The notes under the pieces: generated by a model
Told to the model about the DNA's origin: nothing
The model's input: only the letters and a program-made list of their open reading frames with translations
Database searches by the model: none
Program-made: the position numbers and the translations under genes
Origin: a gamma proteobacterium symbiont of Stewartia floridana
GTDB lineage: Bacteria; Pseudomonadota; Gammaproteobacteria; Chromatiales; Chromatiaceae
Assembly (NCBI GenBank): GCA_003676145.1
Contig: NAUB01000036.1
Location: 1-64,000 of the forward strand
DNA: 64,000 nucleotides
Direction of reading: 5' to 3'
In this document: positions 54,894-64,000 of the stretch, piece by piece
How positions within the stretch are numbered: the stretch's first letter is position 1
Layout of the letters: every line of letters starts with the position of its first letter

Positions 54894-55745
54894 CTAGCTG
54901 TCGCGTTGCGCGGCCTCCCAGGCCAGCAGCGCCAGTTTTCTCGAATCGCCCCAGTGATAGATGCCGGTCTCACCATCGGCGCGAATCACCCGATGGCAGG
55001 GGATCAGAAAAGCGATGCGATTCTCCGCAAGCGCCGTGCCGGCGGCCCGATGGGCCCTGGGTGATCCGGCCAGCTGCGCCATGGTGGTGTAGGAGATGAG
55101 CTGGGAAGTGCCGATGTTGAGCAGTGCCTCCCACACCTTGATCTGAAAATTGCTGCCCTTCAGCAGCAGATGAAAGCGGGCTGATTCGGCATTGCGACTG
55201 AAGATCCTGTGGATCATCTGGCCTGCCTCAGGGTCGTTTCGCTGCAGCTCCGCCATCGGCCAGGTCTGTTGCAGAGCCTGACTCAATTCTGGCTGATCCA
55301 GGTCGTGAAAGCTCAAGCCGACGATACCCCGTTCCGTCCAGGCGATCATGGCGATACCGAAAGGTGATCGAGCCAATCCATAGTTGATGCACAAGCCCAG
55401 ACCCTGCTGTTTGATCTCACCTGGACTCATGGCCTCGCAGGTGACCATCAGATCGTGCAGCCTGCCAGGCCCCGACAGGCCGCTCTCCAGGCTGGCGCTG
55501 AGCAGGTCATTCGAGCTCAAAAGTGAGTTGCGTGCATACTCTTTGGTCAGGTACTGCAGAAACCGTTTCGGCGAGATGCCGGCCCATTCACTGAACACCC
55601 GCTGCAGGTGGAATTCACTCAGTTCAACCGCCGAGGCGATCTCTGCAAGGCTCGGCTGTCGGCGGAGATTGGCGCGGATGTACTCAATCGCCTGTGCGAT
55701 GACAGCGTAGTGATTGCGATCTGCCGGCCGCTTGTTTTTGCTCAT
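54894..55745 (-). CDS. Ada-like AraC/methylated-DNA-cysteine methyltransferase
   Basis: 283 residues from the ATG at 55743-55745 with AGGG a few bases before; the frame opens at 55805. N-terminal AraC-type helix-turn-helix (about 10-100; LAEIASAVELSEFHLQRVFSEW) and a C-terminal O6-methylguanine methyltransferase domain (about 105-280) with active-site PCHR in LIPCHRVIRADG. It repairs alkylated DNA by moving the methyl to Cys. Unlike E. coli Ada, the N-terminal zinc domain that senses phosphotriesters is absent, so the regulation must differ. Confidence 0.9.
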   Translation of the reverse strand: MSKNKRPADRNHYAVIAQAIEYIRANLRRQPSLAEIASAVELSEFHLQRVFSEWAGISPKRFLQYLTKEYARNSLLSSNDLLSASLESGLSGPGRLHDLMVTCEAMSPGEIKQQGLGLCINYGLARSPFGIAMIAWTERGIVGLSFHDLDQPELSQALQQTWPMAELQRNDPEAGQMIHRIFSRNAESARFHLLLKGSNFQIKVWEALLNIGTSQLISYTTMAQLAGSPRAHRAAGTALAENRIAFLIPCHRVIRADGETGIYHWGDSRKLALLAWEAAQRDS

Positions 55746-55863
55746 GGCACCCTGTTCTGTCGGTTGAATATCCTCAGTCTGCCCATCAAAGCGGGTTCTG
55801 ACCACCCGATTCTTGCGGATTTCAGATTATCTGTAGAGATTTCTGCCGTGGCCAGTCTTCAGG

Positions 55864-56715
55864 TCAGGGTTTATCCGTGGCGGCTCTATCCCTGGTCAGC
55901 TGCTCCAGCATGCTCTCCATCTTGATCAGCCGCTGTTCCATCTCGGCGGTGCGGCTGTCGATCCGGTGTACCTCGCCAGCCTCTCCCTCACCGCTTTCAC
56001 GGGCAAACTCCTCATGCTCCCGCTGCAGGGTTTCCAGTACGATTCCGATCATCATGTTGAGAAAAACGAACGCCACGATGAAGATGAATGAGAGATAGAA
56101 GAACCAGCTGAGCGGAAACACATCCATGGTCTCGTACATCACATCGGTCCAGTCCTCGAAGGTGGCGATACGGAACAGGGTCAGCATGGCAATGGTGATG
56201 TTGCCCCAAAGCTCCGGGTTGATCTGATGAAAGAACATGCTGCCGATCGCGGCATAGATATAGAAGATGATGAACATCAGCAGCGACACATAGCCCATGC
56301 GAGGAATGGCGGTGACGAAGGCGTTCAGCAGTACCCGTAATTCGGGAATGATAGAGACCAGTCGCAGTACCCTGAAGACCCGCAGTAGTCGGCCCAGCAG
56401 GGCGGCCTCACTGTCATCGACCGGGATCAGACTCGCCGTGACGATGAGAAAGTCGAAGACATTCCAGGCCTTGCTGAAGAATCGTTTCAAACTCTGATCG
56501 GCAATCATGCGGATGATGATCTCGACCAGAAAGAAGATGGTGATGCCGACGTCGAGTAGACGCAGGGTCTGGGCGACGGAGCTTGGGATCGGGTAGGTTT
56601 TGGCACCGATCATCAGTGCCGAGATCACGATCACCAGGATGACGAAGGTCTCGAAGATCTTGTTCTCGCGAAGTTTGATGAACTGTTGTTGCAGTTGTGC
56701 TGCTGTCGGGGGCAT
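55864..56715 (-). CDS. Voltage-gated cation channel, NaChBac-like
   Basis: 283 residues from ATG 56713-56715 (a TTG at 56748 gives 11 more). Six membrane helices (from about 20 to 220): S4 with regularly spaced Arg (RLLRVFRVLRLVSIIPELR), and a pore loop with TFEDWTDVMY near 180, the T-x-E-x-W form of bacterial sodium channels. A C-terminal charged coiled coil (about 225-275) is typical of the tetramer bundle. It is likely a voltage-gated Na+ (or Ca2+) channel of the cytoplasmic membrane. Confidence 0.9.
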   Translation of the reverse strand: MPPTAAQLQQQFIKLRENKIFETFVILVIVISALMIGAKTYPIPSSVAQTLRLLDVGITIFFLVEIIIRMIADQSLKRFFSKAWNVFDFLIVTASLIPVDDSEAALLGRLLRVFRVLRLVSIIPELRVLLNAFVTAIPRMGYVSLLMFIIFYIYAAIGSMFFHQINPELWGNITIAMLTLFRIATFEDWTDVMYETMDVFPLSWFFYLSFIFIVAFVFLNMMIGIVLETLQREHEEFARESGEGEAGEVHRIDSRTAEMEQRLIKMESMLEQLTRDRAATDKP

Positions 56716-56920
56716 GGCTGGTCGAATCCGGTATTGGCTGATAGTCAAAAGGCCGCCGATTATAGCGGAAAAGATCCCTTATTGCGGTTTAGGGTCACCG
56801 CTATGGATTGTGAAAATGCGGCTTAGTTCCAGGGCGGGAGGTCAGTGGAAGTGATTCAGTGAGGGGGGTAGGCGGAATGGCACGTACTGTAGTCATTTAA
56901 GCCTGAAGAGGTTGGGCCAC

Positions 56921-57044
56921 CTTAAGAGAATAACCGCGAATGAACGCCAATCAGCGCAAAATGCCGCGAAAAGTTCTCACACAGAGGAGTGTATTGGCGA
57001 GAATTAGCGGTGATTGGCGTTCATTCGCGGCTAATTCTCTTAAG
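56921..57044. repeat. Palindromic repeat family R2, copy d (best arms)
   Basis: The arms of about 33 bp read CTTAAGAGAAT, then ACCGCGAATGAACGCCAATCA, and on the other strand the same with one extra base. The middle is about 55 bp. It lies between the channel and the YkgJ-like gene. Confidence 0.8.
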
Positions 57045-57068
57045 TCAGCGCTATTCGGGCGTAGGCGG

Positions 57069-57431
57069 TTAATTGCCCCAGGTTTTGAAGCGTTTTTTGC
57101 AATAGGCGAGCAGTTCAGCGTAGTTGCGGAAGTGGAGTTCGAAGCCATCCTCTGCGGGGGCATCGAATTCACACCAGTCGTTGTCGTAGTCACGGCAGAT
57201 CTGGGGGCGCTCGTCATAGATACCACAGCCTCCATTCGGCTGCAGATGTTCGCAACTTCCGCCAATCAGCAGAAACCAGCCATCTTCATCCTTATAGATC
57301 TCCACCCCGGCATGGGAGACCTGCCAGAGCAGATGTTCAAAATCACTCTTTGAGCGGGGCGCGACCCCGAGGGCTTCAGTGGTGTAAGTGCAGCACTTGG
57401 AGTTGGTGCAGCGATGGCACTTGTTATCCAT
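57069..57431 (-). CDS. YkgJ-family cysteine-cluster protein
   Basis: 120 residues. Cys-rich start CHRCTNSKCC, middle GSCEHLQPNGGCGIYDERP and QICRDY, and C near the end: the YkgJ pattern of a zinc or iron cluster. Function unknown across the family. No signal peptide. The rhlB gene lies 17 bases upstream on the same strand and may be co-transcribed with it. Confidence 0.87.
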   Translation of the reverse strand: MDNKCHRCTNSKCCTYTTEALGVAPRSKSDFEHLLWQVSHAGVEIYKDEDGWFLLIGGSCEHLQPNGGCGIYDERPQICRDYDNDWCEFDAPAEDGFELHFRNYAELLAYCKKRFKTWGN

Positions 57432-57448
57432 GGTTATTGGCTATTGGG

Positions 57449-58798
57449 TTATTCGCTGTTGCTTTGGGGGGGCTTGGGCCCCCGCCGGCGAGGTCTGCGC
57501 TTGCCTTCTCCCTTGGGTTTGTGGCCCTTATGGTGATGGCCCTTGCCATGGCTCTTCTGACCCTCCTTGGGACGATGTCTCTGGCGAGCCCCCTTCTCCG
57601 GGTAGACCCGACTCTTCGGATCCACCTCGGCCAGCATCTCGGTAGCCACGGTCTGGGTCGGGATGGAGTGGCCTACGTAGGTTTCGATATCAGGCAGCGA
57701 GAAGGCATAGGTCTCACAGGCAAAACTGATTGCCTCGCCGCTGGCCCCGGCACGGGCGGTTCTGCCGATGCGGTGCACGTAGTCTTCCGCATCCTCGGGA
57801 AGGTCGAAATTGACCACATGGGTGACATCGGGAATGTGCAGTCCGCGGGCCGCCACATCGGTTGCCACCAGGGCTGGCAGCTCACCATTCTGAAATTTCT
57901 TCAGCAGGCTGAGACGTTTTTTCTGCGGTACGTCGCCAGAGAGCACGGCGGTATCGATGCCGTTGCCCTGCAGAAATCCCCAAACCTTGTCTGCCACCCG
58001 TTTGGTGTTGACGAAGACGATGGTGCGGGCATCCTCAAGCTGTTTGAGCAGGCCGATCAACAGCGGGATCTTCTCCTCGTTGGCCGTCATGTAGCAGGTT
58101 TCGGTGATCTTCTCCGCAGTTACCTGTTCCGGCTCCACCTCGACGCTGTGGGGATTGTTCATGTGTTCGTAGGCCAGTTCACGCACCCGATAGGAGAGGG
58201 TGGCGGAGAACAGCATGCCGAGCCTGTTCTGCGGTGACGGACAGCGTCGCAGCATAAAGCGGATGTCCTTGATGAAGCCGAGATCGAACATGCGGTCGGC
58301 CTCGTCCAGTACGATCACCTGAATCTCTTTCAGGTCGTAGACCCGCTGTTTCAAATAGTCGATCAGTCGCCCCGGGGTGCCGATGAGGATATCCACCCCC
58401 TGCTCGATCTGTTTGCGCTGCTTGTCATACCCGGTGCCGCCGTAGACCGCTGCGGTGGTCAGCTCCGTATGCTGGGTCAATGCCTGGGCATCATTGTAGA
58501 TCTGTACCGCCAGCTCTCTGGTCGGTGCCAGAATCAGGGTGCGGGGTTGATTGACCCGGCGGTGTTCCGATGGTGGGTTGCGCAACAGGTGGTCGATGGC
58601 AGCGATCAGAAAGGCTGCGGTTTTACCCGTACCGGTCTGTGCCTGTCCGGCCAGATCCTTGCCGGACAATGCAATCGGCAGGGTTTCCGCTTGAATCGGC
58701 GTGCAGTATTCGAAGCCGGCCTCCTGGATACCCAGCAGAACCTGGGGGTCGAGATCGAAGTCGGCAAAACGGGTTTCAGTCAGATGTTTATTGCTCAT
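57449..58798 (-). CDS. rhlB: RhlB-like DEAD-box RNA helicase
   Basis: 449 residues from ATG 58796-58798. The frame extends back to 59188, overlapping rlmH on the other strand, so the internal ATG ([19 protein letters not shown]) was chosen; it matches the E. coli RhlB start. Motifs: Q-motif near 12, [39 protein letters not shown]. The C-terminal tail is basic ([20 protein letters not shown]). It unwinds RNA in the degradosome. Confidence 0.93.
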   Translation of the reverse strand: MSNKHLTETRFADFDLDPQVLLGIQEAGFEYCTPIQAETLPIALSGKDLAGQAQTGTGKTAAFLIAAIDHLLRNPPSEHRRVNQPRTLILAPTRELAVQIYNDAQALTQHTELTTAAVYGGTGYDKQRKQIEQGVDILIGTPGRLIDYLKQRVYDLKEIQVIVLDEADRMFDLGFIKDIRFMLRRCPSPQNRLGMLFSATLSYRVRELAYEHMNNPHSVEVEPEQVTAEKITETCYMTANEEKIPLLIGLLKQLEDARTIVFVNTKRVADKVWGFLQGNGIDTAVLSGDVPQKKRLSLLKKFQNGELPALVATDVAARGLHIPDVTHVVNFDLPEDAEDYVHRIGRTARAGASGEAISFACETYAFSLPDIETYVGHSIPTQTVATEMLAEVDPKSRVYPEKGARQRHRPKEGQKSHGKGHHHKGHKPKGEGKRRPRRRGPKPPQSNSE

Positions 58799-58936
58799 GG
58801 GGCGGAAGCATACAGGATAATAGGTATGACTACGATCCTGCATGGAATCAGAGCCTTGCCTGAGTGTTCTCAGCAGCGAATTGCATGGAGCTAAAACTTG
58901 CCCATCGAAGCACACAATCCCGTACAATCCCCCAGC

Positions 58937-59410
58937 ATGAATATCCATCTTGTTTCTGTCGGAAACCGCATGCCTGGCTGGGTGGTCGAAGGCTATCAGA
59001 CCTACGCCCGGCGGTTGAATGGGGATTGCTATCTCCATCTGCTTGAGATCGCACCAGGACAGCGGGGCAAAAAGGCCGATATCAAGCGGATTCTGAAGGA
59101 TGAGGGGGAACGGATGCTGAAAGCGATACCCAAAGGGTGTCGGGTTGTGGCGCTGGATGTACAGGGACGGGCCTGGAGTACCGAGCAACTCTCCAGCAAA
59201 CTCGAGTCCTGGATGGCCGAGGGCCGGGATCTGGCGCTCCTCGTGGGCGGGCCGGAAGGGCTCTCGGCGGAGTGCTTGAGCCAGGCGGAGGGGCGTTGGT
59301 CACTGTCGCCTCTAACCCTGCCTCATCCGCTGGTCAGGGTGGTGGTGGCTGAACAGCTCTACCGGGCCTGGAGTCTGATCCACAACCATCCCTATCATCG
59401 TGCCGGATAG
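58937..59410 (+). CDS. rlmH: RlmH, 23S rRNA pseudouridine-1915 N3-methyltransferase
   Basis: 157 residues from the ATG at 58937 ([16 protein letters not shown]); the earlier start at 58898 is not supported. SPOUT fold with [10 protein letters not shown] as the SAM knot and [19 protein letters not shown] at the end, like E. coli RlmH (155 residues). It modifies helix 69 of 23S rRNA. maf begins 4 bases after its stop. Confidence 0.95.
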   Translation: MNIHLVSVGNRMPGWVVEGYQTYARRLNGDCYLHLLEIAPGQRGKKADIKRILKDEGERMLKAIPKGCRVVALDVQGRAWSTEQLSSKLESWMAEGRDLALLVGGPEGLSAECLSQAEGRWSLSPLTLPHPLVRVVVAEQLYRAWSLIHNHPYHRAG

Positions 59411-59414
59411 CAGT

Positions 59415-60035
59415 ATGGATAACCGGCCCAGCCTCTACTTGGCGTCAAGATCCCCAAGGCGGCGTGAACTGCTGCAACAGATCGGGGTGCGATTCGAACT
59501 GCTCGATATTGAGGTCGATGAGGTACCGTTACCTGAGGAGCAACCGCAAGACTATGTGCAGCGGGTGGCCGAGGATAAGGCTGTGGCCGGTTTCAGGCAG
59601 CTCAGTGAAACCGCTCGGTTGCCGGTTTTGGCTGCCGACACCAGTGTGGTTGTCAACGGCCATATCCTGGGAAAACCGGAGAATCGGGATCACGCTTTAT
59701 GGATGCTGGGGCAGCTCTCCGGTACCACCCATGAGGTGTTCAGTGCAGTGACACTGTGTCGATCGGTTGTACAGACCAGGCTCTCGGTAAGTCAGGTAAC
59801 CTTTCGCAAACTCAGTGAGGCTGAGATGCTCGGATACTGGCATACGGGAGAGCCGCTGGATAAGGCAGGAAGCTATGCTATTCAAGGGCTTGGCGCACAA
59901 TTTATCGCCCGGCTGGAGGGCAGTTATTCCGCTGTGATGGGCTTACCCCTGTTCGAAACCGCAGAATTACTGCAACAGGGCGGGATCGAATTTGGTGCTG
60001 GGAAGACTAATTCGATAGGCCAAGGTAGTATTTAG
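59415..60035 (+). CDS. maf: Maf/YhdE-type nucleotide pyrophosphatase
   Basis: 206 residues from ATG 59415; a GTG at 59400 adds 5. SRSPRRRELL near the start, AADTSVV and LGKPENRDHAL, KAGSYAIQGLG and GLPLFETAELL are Maf motifs. Closest in form to E. coli YhdE, which hydrolyses dTTP/UTP. In E. coli yhdE also lies just before rng, as here. Confidence 0.93.
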   Translation: MDNRPSLYLASRSPRRRELLQQIGVRFELLDIEVDEVPLPEEQPQDYVQRVAEDKAVAGFRQLSETARLPVLAADTSVVVNGHILGKPENRDHALWMLGQLSGTTHEVFSAVTLCRSVVQTRLSVSQVTFRKLSEAEMLGYWHTGEPLDKAGSYAIQGLGAQFIARLEGSYSAVMGLPLFETAELLQQGGIEFGAGKTNSIGQGSI

Positions 60036-60352
60036 GCCGCACAGGGTGCGCCAGACTCTGATTGGTCCGGATAAGCGGGTATCCCCCGTTATCGATTGCC
60101 GGCGTGCCGGGGTTGAGGAGAAATTGCTAGGTTGCGGGCTTGAACCCGGATTCCACATCAGCCAGCTGACATCTGTCGTAAGCTAATGATGTGTAGCATG
60201 AATTAATGAATTGCGGCTCCCCTCTGGGTGGGCTCATCAAGACGACATGGATTCTAGGTTAATAAATTGCTCGATTGTCCGATGAAAGAGATTCGGAGGC
60301 AGCGCGTTTGTCTACAGGGATTAGCAATAACGAAAATAACGAAGTAGTTGAT

Positions 60353-61807
60353 ATGAGTGAAGAAATTCTAATTAATGTAACTCCTCCCGAAACCCGTGTG
60401 GCGGTCATCGAAAATGGTGCTGTGCAGGAGATCATCATCGAGCGCTCCGGAAAACGGGGGCTGGTGGGCAATATCTACAAGGGCAAGGTCTGTCGGGTGT
60501 TGCCCGGTATGCAGGCGGCATTTGTCGACGTGGGACTTGAACGGGCGGCATTCCTGCACGTCTCGGATATCGGAGACTCAACCGACAAACCGAAAACCGA
60601 CAATATCCATGAGCTGTTGCGGGAAGGCGAACTGGTGATCGTGCAGGTGCTGAAGGATCCGATCGGTACCAAAGGCGCCAGGCTGACCACCAACATCTCC
60701 ATTCCATCCAGGCACCTGGTGTTCATGCCTTCCCTGGGCAATATGGGGATTTCTCAGAGAATCGAGGCAGAGGATGAGCGTCAACGACTCCGTGAATTGC
60801 TCAATCAGGTCGCGGAAACAGGAGAAATCTCAGGTGGTTATATCGCAAGAACCGCTGCTGAGGGGGTGGATGAGTCGTCCTTGAAATCCGATATGCGATT
60901 TCTCGCCCGGCTTTGGAGCTCCATCCAGGAGAGAAGCAAACTGGCAAAAAGCATCGAACTGATCCATGAGGACCTCTCCCTGCCCCTGAGGTCGTTGCGC
61001 GATCTGGTCGGTCCCGATGTGGAGAAGGTGCGCATCGACTCCAAGGAGACCCACCAGAAATCGATCAGTTTCGCGCAAAAGTTCATCCCGGACATCAAGC
61101 ACCGCATCGAATACTACCCGGGTGAGCGTCCCCTGTTCGATCTGTATGGGGTGGAGGATGAGATACAGAAAGCCCTGGAGCGTAAAGTTCAGCTCAAATC
61201 AGGCGGCCATCTGGTGATCGATCAGACCGAGGCGATGACCACCATCGATGTCAATACCGGTGCTTTTGTCGGACACAGGAACCTGGAAGAGACCATCTTC
61301 AAGACCAACCTGGAGGCCGCCCAGGCGATCTGCCGGCAACTGAGAATTCGTAATCTTGGTGGCATCATCATCATCGACTTCATCGACATGCTCGATCCGG
61401 AACATCGGCGTCAGGTTCTGCGCGCGCTGGAGAAGTGTCTCGCCCATGATCATGCACGGACCCACATCACAGAGGTCTCCTCTCTGGGGCTGGTGGAGAT
61501 GACCCGCAAGCGCATTCGGGAGTCACTGGAGCATGTACTCTGTGAACCCTGCAGCTGTTGTGGCGGGCGTGGCTCGATGAAGACAGCAGAGACCACCTGC
61601 TATGAGATCTTTCGTGAAATCCTGCGGGAATCCAGGCAGTTCGATGTGGAGTCCCTGCTGGTATTGGCCTCCCAGGAGGTGATCGACCGACTACTCGACG
61701 AAGAGTCCACCCATCTGGCCGAACTGGAGCAGTTCGTCGGCCATCCGATCAAGCTGCAGGCTGAGCAGCTCTACAGTCAGGAACACTATGATGTGGTGTT
61801 GGTCTGA
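60353..61807 (+). CDS. rng: Ribonuclease G
   Basis: 484 residues from ATG 60353 (MSEEILINVTPPETRVAV), matching the usual RNase G length; a TTG at 60275 would add 26. S1 domain (about 35-125), catalytic domain with MTTIDVNTG and GIIIIDFIDM (catalytic Asp residues), and the zinc-link CEPCSCCGGRG near 398. It matures 16S rRNA 5' ends and degrades some mRNA. yhdP follows 21 bases later, and the order maf-rng-yhdP is as in E. coli. The 317 bases before the start hold only weak inverted repeats. Confidence 0.95.
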   Translation: MSEEILINVTPPETRVAVIENGAVQEIIIERSGKRGLVGNIYKGKVCRVLPGMQAAFVDVGLERAAFLHVSDIGDSTDKPKTDNIHELLREGELVIVQVLKDPIGTKGARLTTNISIPSRHLVFMPSLGNMGISQRIEAEDERQRLRELLNQVAETGEISGGYIARTAAEGVDESSLKSDMRFLARLWSSIQERSKLAKSIELIHEDLSLPLRSLRDLVGPDVEKVRIDSKETHQKSISFAQKFIPDIKHRIEYYPGERPLFDLYGVEDEIQKALERKVQLKSGGHLVIDQTEAMTTIDVNTGAFVGHRNLEETIFKTNLEAAQAICRQLRIRNLGGIIIIDFIDMLDPEHRRQVLRALEKCLAHDHARTHITEVSSLGLVEMTRKRIRESLEHVLCEPCSCCGGRGSMKTAETTCYEIFREILRESRQFDVESLLVLASQEVIDRLLDEESTHLAELEQFVGHPIKLQAEQLYSQEHYDVVLV

Positions 61808-61828
61808 CCACCGCTGAATTTCGTTTTC

Positions 61829-64000
61829 ATGCTCGCCGCCGCAAAATATATTCACACGAAGTTCTGGCAGGTTATCGCCTGGTTGGTGATCCTGCTGGCG
61901 GTGGGTTTGAGCCTGGCGCGATTTCTGTTGCCGGGTATCGATCTGGAACCCTATCGTCAGGAGATCGAACGGGTACTCGAAGAGAAGGCTGAGATGCCAC
62001 TCAGTATCGGCGCCATTCAGGCGCAGCTGAAAGGTGTCCATCTGGTTCTCAAATTTGCGGACGTGAGTGCCCTGGATAAGCAGACCGAAGAGCCTCTGCT
62101 GTTTGCTCCCGAAGTCTACGTCAGAGTCCAGTTGCTGAAGAGCCTGCTGGCCGGTCAGCTGCAGCTGGGCGGTGGCAAAGTGGTCGGCACCAAGCTGAAG
62201 ATGGAGCGATTTGCCGACGGCTCCTTCTCATTGCAGGGCATGGAGAGAGCCGGGGAATCATCCAATACCGCTGCGGTGCTGGGAATCTTTCTGGAGCAGA
62301 ACCGGTTGCGCATGGTGGATACGGAGATTCTCATCAAGAGCGCACTGCAGGGGCGCCCACCGCTCAGACTCAGTGGCTTGAAAATGGATCTTTTGAATAA
62401 CGGTCTGCAGCATCGGCTCGCACTATCCGGGCGGATCGGTCATCAGGGAGAGGAGAAGATCGAACTGATTGCGGATCTACGACAAAGCTCAGCGGATTCC
62501 ATGGTGATGAGTGGTGAGTTCTACATGAAGTGCGAGGATCTGCAGTTTGGCGGCCGGCTTGGAGAGTGGCTGCCGGGTGGATACCAGGTGGATCAGGGGC
62601 GGGCCAATCTGGAGCTATGGGGTGATGTTGCGGATGGGACGGTGCAGCGGATCAGTGGGCAGTCAGAGCTTCATGACCTGCACCTGACCGGCCGGCAGAA
62701 GGATCAATCCTTCTCGTTACAGCATCTTGCCACCTCGCTTGACTGGTCGAGGATCGAAGCGGGCTGGATGTTGGCGCTGGAGCAGTTCTCGCTGACGCAG
62801 AAGGGGCGGGAGTGGCCCGAAGGTGGTGTTGAAGTCAGCTGGTGGAAATCGACAGAGCAGGGCACCGGATTCGAACTGCGGGCCGACTATCTCTCCCTCG
62901 ATACCGCCCACGATCTGATTTCGATCGTCGAACTGCCGGCCAGGGATCTGCAGAATGCCCTGTTGGGATTGAATCCCCGGGGAGACCTGACAGGGCTCGA
63001 TTTCTATCTGCAGCAGCTGCCCGGGCAGGAGATGACCTGGCAGCTGCAGGGTGAGGTTGAAAAGTTCATCTCCAATCCCTGGGAGAGTATACCGGGTACC
63101 GCCGGATTGAAGATGTCATTCGATGGTAACCAGTCGGGAGGCTGGTTGAAGATCGACAGTGACAACCTGACTATCGACTACCCGCAACTGTTTCGCAGAC
63201 CATTGCAGGCTGACCGGGTCAAGGGCGATTTCCTGTGGAATTTTGATCTTCAGAGTGGTTTGCACATGCAGACCGACCATCTTGAGATGAGCAATCCGGA
63301 TATGGAGACCCTGTCGCGTATCGAGCTGCAGATACCGATCAGCGGTAAGGATCTGTTCGCCGATATTCAGACCGATTTCTGGAATGCGGATGGTTCCCGT
63401 AAAAGCGAATATCTGCCGGTTACCGTGATGCCCGAAGGGTTGGTGGAGTGGCTGGATAAATCGATGGTCAGCGGGCATGTGAAGTCGGGCAGCTTCCTGC
63501 TCTATGGCCCGGTGAGTGCTTTTCCCTTCAAAGCCCATGAAGGTCGCTTCGAGGTCTGGTTCGGGGTTGAGGATCTACTCCTCGACTATATGCCCGAGTG
63601 GCCGGTTCTCTCGGAAACGGTGGCGGAAGTTCACTTCATCAATAACGGTTTGAAGGCCAGGCTTGAGGAGGGGGTGATGCTCAACAGCCGGCTGCGGGAT
63701 GTCTCTGTTGAGATCGATGAGCTGCGCAATCCAACCCCGGTGAAGATCAGAGGGGAAGCGATTGGCCCATTCAAAGACATCATGGCGATCCTGGGTGATA
63801 CACCGCTTAAAGAGGATTTTCAGCCGTTTGTCGAAGCCGTGTCGGTTGGTGGTAAAACCCATACGGTGGTGGATCTGGCAATTCCATTGGAGGAGGGACG
63901 GGGTGAGTTGTCGGTCGAAGGGGCAATCGATTTTCAGCGTGCCGCACTGCGGGTCAAACAGGCGGATGTGGACCTGAAGTCGATCACCGGTGAGGTCAAG
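61829..64000 (+). CDS. yhdP: YhdP, AsmA-like envelope protein (3' end outside the window)
   Basis: 724 codons in the window, still open at 64000. N-terminal cytoplasmic/membrane anchor (about 11-30; FWQVIAWLVILLAVGLSLARFLL) and long AsmA-like beta repeats after it, as in the TIGR02099 family of about 1270 residues. YhdP is one of the AsmA-like bridges for phospholipid transport to the outer membrane in E. coli, with TamB and YdbH. It follows rng closely and is probably in the same transcript. No strong ribosome site was seen at the start. Confidence 0.88.
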   Translation, partial: MLAAAKYIHTKFWQVIAWLVILLAVGLSLARFLLPGIDLEPYRQEIERVLEEKAEMPLSIGAIQAQLKGVHLVLKFADVSALDKQTEEPLLFAPEVYVRVQLLKSLLAGQLQLGGGKVVGTKLKMERFADGSFSLQGMERAGESSNTAAVLGIFLEQNRLRMVDTEILIKSALQGRPPLRLSGLKMDLLNNGLQHRLALSGRIGHQGEEKIELIADLRQSSADSMVMSGEFYMKCEDLQFGGRLGEWLPGGYQVDQGRANLELWGDVADGTVQRISGQSELHDLHLTGRQKDQSFSLQHLATSLDWSRIEAGWMLALEQFSLTQKGREWPEGGVEVSWWKSTEQGTGFELRADYLSLDTAHDLISIVELPARDLQNALLGLNPRGDLTGLDFYLQQLPGQEMTWQLQGEVEKFISNPWESIPGTAGLKMSFDGNQSGGWLKIDSDNLTIDYPQLFRRPLQADRVKGDFLWNFDLQSGLHMQTDHLEMSNPDMETLSRIELQIPISGKDLFADIQTDFWNADGSRKSEYLPVTVMPEGLVEWLDKSMVSGHVKSGSFLLYGPVSAFPFKAHEGRFEVWFGVEDLLLDYMPEWPVLSETVAEVHFINNGLKARLEEGVMLNSRLRDVSVEIDELRNPTPVKIRGEAIGPFKDIMAILGDTPLKEDFQPFVEAVSVGGKTHTVVDLAIPLEEGRGELSVEGAIDFQRAALRVKQADVDLKSITGEVK

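Noticed and set aside
46835-57044. CRISPR array
   Set aside because: The repeated units are inverted and far apart, not regularly spaced direct repeats with spacers; there are no cas genes.
58799-59188. N-terminal extension of the RhlB frame to 59188
   Set aside because: It overlaps rlmH on the other strand and has no helicase sequence; the ATG at 58796-58798 matches RhlB starts.

Overview
The window looks like a chromosomal segment of a free-living or symbiotic gammaproteobacterium of moderate GC. Recognisable gammaproteobacterial blocks support this: rlmH-maf-rng-yhdP, nudE-cysQ with a yrfG-like gene, tamA-tamB, rhlB, oxyR (redox cysteines at exactly 199 and 208), bioA and gspAB-like genes. 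A lineage near the Chromatiales / sulfur-oxidiser group is only a guess from gene content (multiheme cytochrome, SoxW-like double thioredoxin, CbiX-like chelatase, many c-di-GMP proteins). I saw no rRNA or tRNA gene, CRISPR array, phage or intact insertion sequence.

Layout. 1-5 kb: a DUF6338-like membrane gene whose 3' end runs into a palindromic repeat, then an EnvZ/OmpR-type two-component system divergent from a small secreted protein. 5.6-9.3 kb: a giant sensor joining an NMT1/THI5-like binding domain to PAS, GGDEF and EAL. 9.3-15.3 kb: repeats, then tamA-tamB. 15.6-21.9 kb: a signalling cluster of a MerR/B12-binding (CarH-like) regulator, a CheB-CheR-PAS fusion and a PAS-GGDEF-EAL protein. 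22.8-27.6 kb: gspA-gspB, a HAD hydrolase and a patatin. 28.1-31.9 kb: a periplasmic binding protein translationally coupled to a membrane GGDEF-EAL protein. 32-37 kb (minus strand): an MscK-like channel, a cyclase-FHA protein and a CbiX-like chelatase. 37.4-40.8 kb: oxyR, a haem-oxygenase-fold iron enzyme and a TrpD2/YbiB homologue. 40.8-46.8 kb: a tetraheme cytochrome, a class C beta-lactamase-like lipoprotein, a membrane-anchored AraC regulator with a 30-residue membrane peptide gene in front, and apbE. 47-64 kb: mostly housekeeping genes (bioA, CDGSH protein, DUF484-GGDEF, thioredoxins, cysQ, nudE, nucleotidase, ogt/ada-like, ion channel, ykgJ-like, rhlB, rlmH, maf, rng, yhdP) separated by a second family of palindromic repeats.

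How the genes fit together. Four c-di-GMP proteins with different inputs (small ligand, PAS, periplasmic binding protein, DUF484/GAF-like) make second-messenger signalling the main theme. TamB and YhdP, both in the window, belong to the AsmA-like group that moves phospholipid to the outer membrane. The least described elements I found are: (a) the CarH-like/CheBR/GGDEF-EAL cluster, where the photoreceptor-like protein keeps the W-x9-EH and ExHxxG motifs but has Tyr where CarH has its light-state His; (b) a 24-bp operator-like sequence present twice, in front of the AraC unit and in front of the serine hydrolase; and (c) two families of nested palindromic elements, one of which has rewritten the end of a gene.
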